From assembly GCF_002870965.1 (NCBI RefSeq), contig NZ_PHSO01000005.1:248001-312000 (forward strand): DNA of 64,000 bases. The letters run 5' to 3'. The notes beneath the pieces are model-generated. The model was not told the DNA's origin. It did not search any database and saw nothing but the letters and a program-made list of their open reading frames with translations. Shown one piece after another: positions 47,077 to 55,775 of this stretch; the stretch's first letter is position 1; each line of letters opens with the position of its first letter. Origin of the DNA: Tsuneonella flava (GTDB taxonomy: Bacteria; Pseudomonadota; Alphaproteobacteria; Sphingomonadales; Sphingomonadaceae). Both the position numbers and the translations under genes were made by a program.

Positions 47077-49917
47077 TTAAAAGCGCAGGCGTACACCTGC
47101 GGAAACACGACGGCCGGTCTGGCGATACTCTTTCGTTCTGTCAGGCGACACCGAGTAGAGGAACTCTTTCGCGTTGTTCAGGTTGATGACGTCGGCATAC
47201 ACAGTGAAGTTGTCAGTCAGGTCGTACGAGACACTGGCATCCAACTGGCCATAGGCATCGAAATATTCCGGTTCGCCATTACGACCCGATGCGACTTGCA
47301 GGAAGTTGTCACGATATGTGTACGCGAGGCGTGCCTGCAGACCGTTCTTTTCGTAATAGCCGACCAGACTGTACGAGTATTCTGAAAGCCCTTCGAGGCC
47401 GAAGTCCACGTTCGCTACCGCGTTCGTATATTCAGCATCGGAGTCGGTATAGTTGAAGCTTGTCTGGACGCCGAAACCGTCGAAGGGGGCTGGCAGCCAG
47501 TTGGCAAACGATTGACGGTAGCCGATTTCGAAACCCTTGACCGTCGCACCTTCGCCGTTGTCGGGCACGGTGACCTGGAAGGTTACCTGATCGACAACTT
47601 GTGGTGTGGTGACGAGCGTGACGAAGGAATCGATTTTCTTGTAGAATACAGCCCCTGACAGCAGCGAGTTGTTTGCGAAATACCACTCCGCACCCAGTTC
47701 GACCTGCTTGGCCCGGAAAGGCTGCAGATCGGGGTTGCCGCGACGGATCGTCTCGTTGCCCGGATTGGTCTGAATCGACTGGCGCGGTGACAGGTCCGAC
47801 AAAGTCGGGCGTGTCATGACTTTCGATGCGGCCATACGCAGGATGAAGTCGGACGTTACGCCAAGCTTGACGTTGAGCGAAGGCAGCCAGTCTTCATACT
47901 CGCCACGAAAGCTCACCGGTATGACGTCGGACAAGACAATGATGTTCTGGCCCTGACCGTTCGGCATGGCGCTCAACACAGTGCGCGATGCGCCGGACGA
48001 GGTGTACTTGGTGTTTTCGTAACGCAGGCCCGCATTGACGGTCAGATCCATGCCGCCAAGCTGGGTTCCCCAGTCTGCCATCAGGTAGCCGCCCCATACA
48101 TCTTCGTCGACTTCGGAAGACGCCGAAGGGGAGAATACGGCGGGATCGAACGTGCGCCCATCTTCCTGAGCATACTGGTTGATCTGGAGGATCAGAGCAC
48201 GCGGATCGTAATAGAGCCAGTCATGAATAATATCACCGTCATAACCCGAGAAGAAGTCCCGGTCGGTGGGCGAGAAGAACGATTCGGGGAGTGTCCGATC
48301 CGATCCGCAATAGGCGCACTGCTGGCCGAAGGGCATTTCAGCTCCAGTGATGGTCTTGGTGCGGTTGTTCTTGAACATGCCGCCAGAGAAGGTCAGCGGG
48401 CCTCGGCCCGGATTCCATTCGGCGTCGACTCTGTATTCCAGAATCTCGTCGTCAATGTCGGCGCCGCCACCCCAGATGTAATAGTGCGCGGTTATGCCTT
48501 GCGGATTGGTCGCTGCGTTACTGTAATTGGGGCTTGAGAAGCCATAGTCGTAGATTGGACTGCCCGAACGACGATCGTAGTAAAGATCGACGTTTTTGCG
48601 ACGGATCGTGGTGAAGTCGTTGTTTTCTTTACCGCGGCGCTCGGCCTTGGAATATGATCCGTCGAACCGCATCTGGAACGTGTCGGTCGGTTTCCAGTCG
48701 ACGTTTACGCCAAACTGATCGGTGGTCACGCTGCGATCGTCGCGCTGGATGATCTGGTCGACGAAGCCACCTTCAATGCGCTGATAGAGTGTTTCGCCGC
48801 CCACCTGCACTCCGTTGGCGGTGGTCCCGTTGCCAAGATCGAAATTGTCGACGATGCTACCGCCATCGACCACGTGCTCGACCAGCGTTCCGCCTGAAAA
48901 GTCGTAGGCAAGGCCGGTCTGCTGTTCGATGAACCTGGCCTTCGAATGCAGCCCATCGATGGTGACTGTAAAGGTATCGTCCGGGCGCATCTGCACCGAG
49001 CCGTTCACGGCCCATCGTTTCAGATCGCGTTCGAAGAAAAACGGCGACAGGTTCGACGGCATATCTACGCCGCTGAATTCCGTCACGCCGGCGCCGGTGC
49101 GGCCGAACCAGTAATCCTTTGCTCGCCCGGGAATGTTGTTATTCGCGTCCGCGGCCACCTGAGGCTGTACACTACCGCGCTTCACATGCCCCGCGCCGAT
49201 CGTGAACTCGTCGTCGCGCGTCTTCTGTTCGGAATAAACCCCTGAAAGGGCGACACCAAAGCTACCTGCATCATTCTTCCAGCTGGCGACGCCCGAAAAT
49301 TCAGGGTTGAGGGAGTCGCGCATTTCCGACCACATTGCATTCGCGCTGGCGGCAACCATCGAGTTTTCGCGCTGATCCAGCGGATGGAGGGTCTTGACGT
49401 CCACAGTAGCGCCAATGGACGAGCCGTTAAGATTGGCCTGCGGCGACTTGTAGACGTCGGCACCCGAGATGATTTCGGAAGGCAGCACGTCGAACGAGAA
49501 TTCGCGGCCATTGTTGTCGGTCGCCAGTGTGCGGCCATTGACCGTGACGGCGTTGAACTTAGGACCAAAGCCACGAACGGTCACAAAACGGCCCTCGCCG
49601 CGGTTCCGCTCGATGGTGACGCCGGCGATACGCTGAAGCGATTCGGCGACGTTCTGGTCGGGCAACTTGCCCAGATCTTCAGCAACGATCGAATCGACCA
49701 CAGCAACCGAGTTACGCTTGATGTCGATGGAGGCTTGCTGTGAAGCCCGGATGCCGGTCACGATAATCGCGTTGTCCGACACGGCTTCATTCTGATCTTG
49801 TGGCAACTGGCTCTCTGCTGCTGCGTCCTGCGCTGCCGCCGGGCTTGCCACGAGCATTGCTGCTGTGCTTGCGGCGCTCAACAAGGTCGAGCGATAGATA
49901 ATGGTCTTGAACGCCAT
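47077..49917 (-). CDS. TonB-dependent receptor, carbohydrate type
   Basis: A 946-residue outer-membrane receptor of the TIGR01782 group used by Caulobacter and sphingomonads for oligosaccharides. It has a signal peptide (LLSAASTAAMLVASPAAAQ), a TonB-box-like IIVTGIRASQQASID, a plug with AEDLGKLPDQNVAESLQRIAGVTIERNRGEG and VRGFGPKFNAVTVNGR, and a barrel ending RRVSAGVRLRF. ATG 49917 lies right after GGAGAGGGAG. Its promoter region carries a palindrome (49992-50009) shared with the GntR-linked promoters. It probably imports rhamnogalacturonan or apiose-containing oligosaccharides. Confidence 0.94.
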   Translation of the reverse strand: MAFKTIIYRSTLLSAASTAAMLVASPAAAQDAAAESQLPQDQNEAVSDNAIIVTGIRASQQASIDIKRNSVAVVDSIVAEDLGKLPDQNVAESLQRIAGVTIERNRGEGRFVTVRGFGPKFNAVTVNGRTLATDNNGREFSFDVLPSEIISGADVYKSPQANLNGSSIGATVDVKTLHPLDQRENSMVAASANAMWSEMRDSLNPEFSGVASWKNDAGSFGVALSGVYSEQKTRDDEFTIGAGHVKRGSVQPQVAADANNNIPGRAKDYWFGRTGAGVTEFSGVDMPSNLSPFFFERDLKRWAVNGSVQMRPDDTFTVTIDGLHSKARFIEQQTGLAYDFSGGTLVEHVVDGGSIVDNFDLGNGTTANGVQVGGETLYQRIEGGFVDQIIQRDDRSVTTDQFGVNVDWKPTDTFQMRFDGSYSKAERRGKENNDFTTIRRKNVDLYYDRRSGSPIYDYGFSSPNYSNAATNPQGITAHYYIWGGGADIDDEILEYRVDAEWNPGRGPLTFSGGMFKNNRTKTITGAEMPFGQQCAYCGSDRTLPESFFSPTDRDFFSGYDGDIIHDWLYYDPRALILQINQYAQEDGRTFDPAVFSPSASSEVDEDVWGGYLMADWGTQLGGMDLTVNAGLRYENTKYTSSGASRTVLSAMPNGQGQNIIVLSDVIPVSFRGEYEDWLPSLNVKLGVTSDFILRMAASKVMTRPTLSDLSPRQSIQTNPGNETIRRGNPDLQPFRAKQVELGAEWYFANNSLLSGAVFYKKIDSFVTLVTTPQVVDQVTFQVTVPDNGEGATVKGFEIGYRQSFANWLPAPFDGFGVQTSFNYTDSDAEYTNAVANVDFGLEGLSEYSYSLVGYYEKNGLQARLAYTYRDNFLQVASGRNGEPEYFDAYGQLDASVSYDLTDNFTVYADVINLNNAKEFLYSVSPDRTKEYRQTGRRVSAGVRLRF

Positions 49918-49991
49918 GATACTCCCTCTCCGAAAATTTGTTTTGGTTTCGATCCTACTGCGTTGAAATGACGCAGGTGTCAAATGACATC

Positions 49992-50009
49992 ATACATATG
50001 ATGTATAAT
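49992..50009. promoter_or_regulatory. Candidate GntR operator before the TonB receptor
   Basis: Minus strand ATTATACATCATATGTAT; plus strand shows ATACAT-ATGATGTAT symmetry. It is 75 bases upstream of the receptor start and matches the sites at 53787 and 60652 closely. Confidence 0.7.
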
Positions 50010-50012
50010 TTT

Positions 50013-51272
50013 TCAACGGACTGATCGTATTGGCATCACGCAAAGCGCCGATGCGAACACGAAAATCACCGCAGCCCAGAAGATTGCGCTGTAATCATTC
50101 GCGAACAAATTCAATAATATGGCTGCCATAATGGGGCTGAGAATCTGCGGAATGTTCACAGCTGTTGTCAGGATGCCCAAATCTTTGCCTTCGTCGCCCA
50201 AAGCGCTTTCGGGCAAAACTTGAGTCATCAACGCCATGTCGATGGACATGAACATTCCGTATCCAACCCCGATGATCGCGGCATATGTCCACATTCCGCC
50301 CATATCGGGCGAGATGAGAGGCGAGACCATCGCGCAACCCATGATCAGGCTGCCAAGAATGACGAATGGCTTGCGCCGCTGGAACTTGTCCGACAGCCAG
50401 CCAGAGACAAGCGACGACGTGACGAGGCAGACAAGCGTCACCATGGCGAGATTCGCGATAGCGATATTCGATGCCTCATCCGCAAGGCCGATGTAATCGC
50501 GAAGGATGTACAGGAGATAGGCGGCCACGGCCTGATATCCCATGTAAATCAGGAAGCGGCTTGCAAAGGCCCACGCAAAATCGGGATGCTTCTTGGGCGA
50601 AATCCAGAAGCCCCTGAAGAATTCGCCCCACACAATGGGGCGGCGAGGCATGGCGTCGCTGGCAGGCTCGCGATTGATGGCCACAAACGCAAGGCACGAT
50701 ACCAGAATGGCGCCTGCAAACAGCCCATAGGCTAGCACTCGTTCGCCGGCGAGATAACCGGCAACAACTGTTCCTGCTGTCAATCCGCCAGTCATGCCCG
50801 CCCCGACCAGACCGGAAACGGAACCACGGGATTCAGGCGCAAAGCGGTCCGCTATCAGTGTCGTCATTGCCGGTTGCATTGAGTTGTAAGCGATGGCCGC
50901 CATCACCCAGAGCACCATCAGCGACCAGAAACTCGTCATCCACGATACGCCGAACAGCGCCAGAGACCCGAACAACGATCCGATGGCGATCCATGGCGAA
51001 CGTTTGCCCCACCGGCTGCGCGTGCGATCTGACAGCGCGCCGGCAATTGGCGTAGCGAGCGTCGAGAAGATCGATGTCACTGCAAACAGCAGCGCCAGAT
51101 TGTTGGCCTTGGATCCTTCATCCAGTTCAGCGATCTGATTGGGTAACAACACCCCCAGAACGCCGCTGTAGAGCGCCATCAGCAGGAAGAAGTTCACCAT
51201 CAAAGAAAGCTGCAGCCTCATGCGCTGCGGGCCCAGCAGGTAGGCGTCAGCCGGGGCCTTTGCGGTTCCCAT
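50013..51272 (-). CDS. MFS sugar/glycoside transporter
   Basis: A 419-residue 12-TM carrier. It is similar to the GPH/oligosaccharide-cation symporter-like MFS group: GALSDRTRSRWGKRSPWIAIGS after helix 2, NSMQPAMTTLIADRFAPESRGS, GWLSDKFQRRKPFVILGS in the second half. ATG 51272 follows GGGAGAGACAAA. It lies 35 bases after the enolase-superfamily gene on the same strand and probably shares its GntR-controlled promoter. The likely cargo is the substrate of that enzyme or its parent sugar; a specific one cannot be named. Confidence 0.87.
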   Translation of the reverse strand: MGTAKAPADAYLLGPQRMRLQLSLMVNFFLLMALYSGVLGVLLPNQIAELDEGSKANNLALLFAVTSIFSTLATPIAGALSDRTRSRWGKRSPWIAIGSLFGSLALFGVSWMTSFWSLMVLWVMAAIAYNSMQPAMTTLIADRFAPESRGSVSGLVGAGMTGGLTAGTVVAGYLAGERVLAYGLFAGAILVSCLAFVAINREPASDAMPRRPIVWGEFFRGFWISPKKHPDFAWAFASRFLIYMGYQAVAAYLLYILRDYIGLADEASNIAIANLAMVTLVCLVTSSLVSGWLSDKFQRRKPFVILGSLIMGCAMVSPLISPDMGGMWTYAAIIGVGYGMFMSIDMALMTQVLPESALGDEGKDLGILTTAVNIPQILSPIMAAILLNLFANDYSAIFWAAVIFVFASALCVMPIRSVR

Positions 51273-51307
51273 TTGTCTCTCCCGTTTTATTCTATTTTGC
51301 GTGGAGC

Positions 51308-52456
51308 TTACTTCTGAATATGGCCTGTTGGTGCCAGTTGGAGCCCTGCCTGTCGCGGCCTGCAGTGAGGCCCCTCGGTCGCGGCCCATCCGTCGCCGGC
51401 CTTAGGCTCCAACTCGGCCTCATTCACTTCGATACCAAGACCCGGACTATCGCCCAGCCTGATTCCACCGGCTTCGATAGATTGGTCGACGGACAGGCCT
51501 GCGGGCCATTTCCAATCCTGCACTTCGATGCCCATCAGATTGGGGATGGCCGCCGCTACGTGTGCCGCGGGATTTGCGTCGTAGCCTACCGGAGAAATCG
51601 GCAAATTGCGCGAATGGGCAGCAAGCGCCACGCGCAGAAAGTGGGTGATACCCCAAACACTGCCTGTTTGAACGACATCAAGCGCGCGCGCCTCGAACAG
51701 AGGGGCATACTGGTCGAGCCCGGTTAGATTCTCGCCTGAGGCAACTGCAGCGCGGCAAGCCCTTGAAACGCTGGCTAGCCCGGCCGCATCCCAGCGCCGC
51801 ACAGGCTCCTCGATCCAGGTAAGATCGAGTTGCCCTTCGATTTCGTGAAGATGGCGGATCGCCTGCTTGGCGTTCCAGGCTTCGTTTACGTCCAGCATAA
51901 GACCCGGGCGTGAACTGTTTTTCGACATAATGTCACGGACGGTTTTAAGACGTTCGACGTCACGCGCCAGATCTGCGCCGCCCTTGATCTTGGCGGAAGA
52001 AAACCCGCGATCGCTCCAGCTTTGGTAGTGTGCCTCGAACTCACTGTCGGAAAGGCCGTGGCACAAACCAGATGCATAACCGGGGATAAATCGGTCCAAC
52101 GCCCCCAAGGTTCGCCAGAGCGGTTCGTCGGCCATTTTCGCCTTGAGGTCCCATAACGCCATGTCGACTGCGGCAATGGCACCGAAAGTTGCGCCAGCGT
52201 GACCGCTTTTGAAGACCTGCGACAGCATCGCATCATAGATCGCAGTTACTGCCCGCGGATCTTTGCCCTCCACGGCGCGGAAAACGCGCGCGATATCGGC
52301 ATGCTGACCAAGGCCAACGCCTGTCAGTCCACCATCCGTTTCGAGCAGCAGAACGGGAACTTCCGTAATGCCGTCCTGAATGATTCCGTTTACATCGCCA
52401 ACCGGACGCCCCCAATCGTGAGTGGTGACCAGTGAACGATATCCGGTAACTTTCAT
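51308..52456 (-). CDS. Enolase-superfamily (mandelate racemase-like) enzyme, substrate unknown
   Basis: A 382-residue enolase-superfamily protein. The capping domain starts MKVTGYRSLVTTHDWGRPVG. In the barrel, FSSAKIKGG gives the K-x-K base, and metal ligands lie in LMLDVNEAWN (Asp), LTWIEEPV (Glu) and VASGENLTG (Glu). The Asp of the usual Asp-His dyad is absent (DVVQTGSVWGIT where QPD is normal), and the His region reads ISPVGYDANPAAH. It is therefore not a standard acid-sugar dehydratase and may be an epimerase or cycloisomerase, or a dehydratase using the Lys only. ATG 52456 has GGGGTGCGAAAGG upstream. A C-terminal tail of about 25 residues is unusual. Confidence 0.82.
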   Translation of the reverse strand: MKVTGYRSLVTTHDWGRPVGDVNGIIQDGITEVPVLLLETDGGLTGVGLGQHADIARVFRAVEGKDPRAVTAIYDAMLSQVFKSGHAGATFGAIAAVDMALWDLKAKMADEPLWRTLGALDRFIPGYASGLCHGLSDSEFEAHYQSWSDRGFSSAKIKGGADLARDVERLKTVRDIMSKNSSRPGLMLDVNEAWNAKQAIRHLHEIEGQLDLTWIEEPVRRWDAAGLASVSRACRAAVASGENLTGLDQYAPLFEARALDVVQTGSVWGITHFLRVALAAHSRNLPISPVGYDANPAAHVAAAIPNLMGIEVQDWKWPAGLSVDQSIEAGGIRLGDSPGLGIEVNEAELEPKAGDGWAATEGPHCRPRQAGLQLAPTGHIQK

Positions 52457-52500
52457 GCCTTTCGCACCCCGTAACAAGCCTGACCGACCCCTCTGCTTCG

Positions 52501-52518
52501 AAACATAGTATGTATTAT
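52501..52518. promoter_or_regulatory. Candidate GntR operator between enolase gene and gntR
   Basis: Minus strand ATAATACATACTATGTTT matches 15 of 18 positions of the site at 53787-53804. It lies 45 bases before the enolase gene and 86 before gntR, so it could serve transporter/enzyme control and autoregulation. Confidence 0.65.
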
Positions 52519-52603
52519 CTTTTCTAACAAGCAAGCCCTTGACGTGATTTTGCTTGAAGGACAAGCGGAAAGGAATCGTTCCACTTCCCATCGGGGCAAG
52601 AAT

Positions 52604-53350
52604 ATGACCAAGGAAACTGTCGGAAATCCTCCGCGAGCAAGACGTCGGCCACGGCTGTCCACCGCGGTGGTTGAGGATCTGGTGAACCTGATCGTCGCCG
52701 GAACCTATCCGGTCGGCACAGCCTTGCCGCCAGAGAATATGCTTTGCGAGATGTACGAGGTAAGCCGGACGGTTGTGCGTGAAGCGACAACCGCCCTGAT
52801 TGAGAAGGGCTTAGTCGTGACGCAGCAAGGGCGCGGCACGATCGTTCGTGAAAATCAGGCATGGAACATGCTCGATCCGGTTATCCTGTCCGCTCTGTTC
52901 AAGGGTGAGGAGGGCCTGCGATATCTGGACAATCTCTCTCAGGTCCGCGTGCTGCTTGAATCGGAAATGGCGGCCAACGCCGCCCGCGAGGGGACCGATG
53001 AACAACGTGAGGAGCTCGCCGGTCAGATCGAAAAGCTGGAGGAACTCGTCACTATTCCCTCGGCCTATGTTCATGAAGACTTGCGCTTTCACGACATCAT
53101 TATGCGTATGTCGGGTGACCGGCTGAGCAAGGCCATCATCGATGGTATCCAGTCCGAAGCGCTCCGCACTCATGCCTATTCGGGCAAGCTCAGTGTCGAA
53201 CATGTCAAACTGACTCAGGCGGCCCATCGCAAAGTGTTCGATGCGATCATGGTGCGGGATCCCCAAGCGGCAAGGGACGCTATGCGGGAGCATATCTCCG
53301 GTTCGTGGACGAAGCGGCGGACCGATTCGGTTCGTAAAGCTCAGGGCTGA
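52604..53350 (+). CDS. GntR-family (FadR-type, FCD domain) regulator
   Basis: A 248-residue regulator. The winged helix reads LIVAGTYPVGTALPPENMLCEMYEVSRTVVREATTALIEKGLV, followed by TQQGRGTIV. The C-terminal FCD ligand domain has RVLLESEMAANAARE, the metal-type residues DLRFHDIIMRMSG and HRKVFDAIMVRDPQAARDAMREHI. FCD regulators typically sense sugar acids. ATG 52604 follows GGGGCAAGA. Palindromes of similar sequence near five promoters of this half of the window make it the best candidate for their regulator. Its 3' end overlaps the convergent mutarotase gene by 10 bases. Confidence 0.92.
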   Translation: MTKETVGNPPRARRRPRLSTAVVEDLVNLIVAGTYPVGTALPPENMLCEMYEVSRTVVREATTALIEKGLVVTQQGRGTIVRENQAWNMLDPVILSALFKGEEGLRYLDNLSQVRVLLESEMAANAAREGTDEQREELAGQIEKLEELVTIPSAYVHEDLRFHDIIMRMSGDRLSKAIIDGIQSEALRTHAYSGKLSVEHVKLTQAAHRKVFDAIMVRDPQAARDAMREHISGSWTKRRTDSVRKAQG

Positions 53351-53697
53351 TCGCGCAGGTCATAAATGCGTTCCATCTCCACCCAGGTCTGATCAGGGGA
53401 AGATGGCAACGGTCTTTGAAATGCGGCCATCATCCGGTCCCACTCGGCAACTTCGGGATTCGCAGCATCACGCTGCTTTTTGACATGGGGGTCAGGTGCG
53501 AGTTCGCTATCCTGCTCCATAATCATGAACATACGGTCTGCGATCTGCCATATTTGTAGCGAGATTACTCCATCGGCACGGATCGCGTTACTAACTGCGG
53601 CGGGCGGGCCTCCTGGTTCATGCCAGCGGCGATAGGCCGCGATCATTTCGGCATCGTTGTGCAGATCGACTGCGAAGCAGCGTCGCTCAATAGCCAT
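53341..53697 (-). CDS. rhaM: L-rhamnose mutarotase family protein
   Basis: A 118-residue dimeric alpha/beta-barrel protein of the RhaM family (PF05336), which interconverts the anomers of L-rhamnose or a similar 6-deoxy sugar. Segments: RRCFAVDLHNDAEMIAAYRRWHEPG (active-site His/Tyr region), VISLQIWQIADRMFMIMEQD and a C-terminal WVEMERIYDL. The length is usual. ATG 53697 follows CAGGAGAG; a GTG one codon earlier is possible. It diverges from the DUF4432 operon with the palindrome at 53787-53804 between them. Its true sugar may be rhamnose, fucose or the sugar handled by the neighbouring operon. Confidence 0.87.
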   Translation of the reverse strand: MAIERRCFAVDLHNDAEMIAAYRRWHEPGGPPAAVSNAIRADGVISLQIWQIADRMFMIMEQDSELAPDPHVKKQRDAANPEVAEWDRMMAAFQRPLPSSPDQTWVEMERIYDLRDQP

Positions 53698-53786
53698 CAC
53701 ACTCTCCTGTTTCCTTCGTCCCTGATTGCGCCAATCGAATTCGTTTGACGAGAGCGATTGACGTGCATGAGCATACTGCCCTAAAC

Positions 53787-53804
53787 ATAATACATCTTAT
53801 GTAT
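53787..53804. promoter_or_regulatory. Candidate GntR operator before the DUF4432 operon
   Basis: ATAATACATCTTATGTAT contains the perfect inverted repeat ATACAT-CTT-ATGTAT. It is 18 bases upstream of the GTG of the DUF4432 gene and 89 bases before the divergent mutarotase. It is the clearest example of the motif. Confidence 0.75.
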
Positions 53805-53822
53805 GAAGGGCGGGAGAGGATT

Positions 53823-55013
53823 GTGCCACAGCTTTTCGGCAAGACCATCAGTCGGCGCGAACTGGCCAGTCGGTCCGGTTCGTTTTCGCAGTTCGCGGGC
53901 GTGCGCCTTTCGACATTGGGCGATGGAGTCGAGCGAGGCAATCGCCAGCTTGAATTCCGCACCGGCAGTGGTCTTCGGTTCACAGTGCTGGTTGATCGCG
54001 CGATGGATATCGCCGAGTGTGATCACAATGGTCGCGCGGTCGGCTGGCACTCACCATCGGGTTTCCGCAATCCCGCGCTTCATGATTACGAAGGCGAAGG
54101 GGGGCTTGGCTGGTTCCGGTCGATGTCGGGCCTGCTGATCACGTGCGGGCTCGACCACGTGTTGTTTATGCATGACGATCCCGCCGACCATTACCATTAT
54201 GGTCCGCGCGAGAAGGTTTCATCCTCTCTGCATGGCCGCGTCGGGACGATACCCGCGCGACTGACGGGCTATGGCGAGGAATGGCATGGCGACGAATGCG
54301 TCCTTTGGGCTGAAGGGGTGGTGCAGCAGTCCACCGTTTTCGGAGAAGACCTTCACCTGATCCGTCGGATCGAGGCTGATGTCGGCGGCAATGAGATCAG
54401 GCTGCATGATCGTGTGATCAACCATGGTTTTTACCGCACGCCACACATGTATTGCTATCATATCAACGTGAGCCACCCGGTCGTGGCCGAAGGCTCGCGC
54501 TATATCGCACCGGTGCGCGATGTCATCTGGGCCGCGCATCAAGCCGACTACCAGCGTCAGAATACCGGCTACCGCCACATACCGGCGCCCATCCCCAATT
54601 TCCACGAACAGGTCTGGCAGCACGACATGGCTCCCGACGCCGGTGGGCGGGTCAACGTCGCCATTGTGAACGAGGCGATGGGCTTCGGCTTCGAGGTGGA
54701 AACCCTGAAAAGCCAGTTTCCCGCGATGTATGAATGGCAGAACCTCCATGCGGGCCATTATGCGATGGGGATAGAGCCTGCGACTAACCACGTGCTGGGG
54801 AAAGACTTCGCGCGCGAACGGGACGAGCTGATCTGGCTCGAGCATGGGGAGGAACGCTGTTACGACAGCGTGTTCCGCATTCTGCCCGATGATAGCGCCG
54901 TTCACGATGCGGTTCGCCGGATCGAAGCAGTGTGCCGCCAACCGGACGAAGACTATCCAAAGCCGTCGGGCCACTATCCGCCGATATCTGTCGGAACGGA
55001 GGTCGGGGCATGA
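53823..55013 (+). CDS. DUF4432 aldose-1-epimerase-like protein
   Basis: A 396-residue galactose-mutarotase-fold protein (DUF4432). Visible: QLFGKTISRRELASRSGSFSQ, VDRAMDIAECDHNGRAVGWHSPSGF, GLLITCGLDHV, EVVQQ-like AEGVVQQSTVFGEDLHLIRRIEA, MYCYHINVSHPVV and the C-terminal EWQNLHAGHYAMGIEPATNHV. The His, Glu and Arg placements fit sugar binding. The exact reaction of the family is unknown; it may be a mutarotase or epimerase. The GTG at 53823 is preferred because GGGAGAGG lies just before it and the operator lies upstream; a longer frame from 53745 would cover the operator. It starts a seven-gene operon. Confidence 0.85.
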   Translation: MPQLFGKTISRRELASRSGSFSQFAGVRLSTLGDGVERGNRQLEFRTGSGLRFTVLVDRAMDIAECDHNGRAVGWHSPSGFRNPALHDYEGEGGLGWFRSMSGLLITCGLDHVLFMHDDPADHYHYGPREKVSSSLHGRVGTIPARLTGYGEEWHGDECVLWAEGVVQQSTVFGEDLHLIRRIEADVGGNEIRLHDRVINHGFYRTPHMYCYHINVSHPVVAEGSRYIAPVRDVIWAAHQADYQRQNTGYRHIPAPIPNFHEQVWQHDMAPDAGGRVNVAIVNEAMGFGFEVETLKSQFPAMYEWQNLHAGHYAMGIEPATNHVLGKDFARERDELIWLEHGEERCYDSVFRILPDDSAVHDAVRRIEAVCRQPDEDYPKPSGHYPPISVGTEVGA

Positions 55014-55756
55014 AAGGGCGAACGGCTCTCTATACCGGCGCGGCAGGCGGCCTCGGTTTCGAAACCACCCTACTGATGATCGAACGTGGGGCGACTGTCG
55101 TCGCCGTGGATCGCAATCGCACCAAGCTGGCGGAACTGGAGCAGGCAGCGCGGGATCGCGGGCCAGGGCGGTTGCTGACATCCGATGCCGATATGGGCGA
55201 CCTCGTCGCATATCGCGCCGTGCTGGAGGGGCTTCTCGCAGAGGTCGGCGGGTTTGATATCGTGATTAACAACGCAGGGATATACCCTGCCAAGCGGTTC
55301 GAGGAATTCACTCTGGAGGAGTATCAGGCTGTCCAGCGTGTCAATGTCGATGCTGGCGTGCTGGCTGTGCAGGTGTGCCTTCCCGGCATGAAAGAGCGCG
55401 GTTTCGGCAGGATTATCAATATCTCCAGCATCACGGTGTCGGGCGGTTGGGAGAACCTGTCGCCTTATGTGGCGTCCAAGATGGCGCTGATCGGGCTGAC
55501 ACGTGCATGGGCGCGCGAGTTCGGGCCTGCGGGCGTGACGGTCAATGCCATCGCGCCGGGTGCCTTTCCCACCGATGCCGAGAAAATTCATCCCGATCCC
55601 GAAGGTTATGAACGCATGGTACTCGATGCCCAGGCGATCAAGCGCCGGGGGCACGCGGGCGACATTGCCAATGCCATCGCATTCTTCACCAGCGACGAGT
55701 CCGGCTTCATCACCGGTCAGACGCTGCACGTGAATGGTGGATGGACCATGAATTGA
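55010..55756 (+). CDS. SDR-family sugar dehydrogenase
   Basis: A 248-residue short-chain dehydrogenase: GAAGGLGFETTLLMIERG (dinucleotide loop), NNAGIYPAKRFEEFTLEEY, NISSITVSGGWENLSPYVASK (catalytic Ser, Tyr, Lys) and ITGQTLHVNGGWTMN at the end. VAVDRNR after the second strand suggests NAD rather than NADP. It overlaps the DUF4432 stop (ATGA). By context it should oxidise a sugar or sugar acid after the DUF4432 step. It differs clearly from the two rhamnose-pathway SDRs in this window. Confidence 0.88.
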   Translation: MKGRTALYTGAAGGLGFETTLLMIERGATVVAVDRNRTKLAELEQAARDRGPGRLLTSDADMGDLVAYRAVLEGLLAEVGGFDIVINNAGIYPAKRFEEFTLEEYQAVQRVNVDAGVLAVQVCLPGMKERGFGRIINISSITVSGGWENLSPYVASKMALIGLTRAWAREFGPAGVTVNAIAPGAFPTDAEKIHPDPEGYERMVLDAQAIKRRGHAGDIANAIAFFTSDESGFITGQTLHVNGGWTMN

Positions 55757-55775
55757 TAGTTTGGAAAGCAAACAG

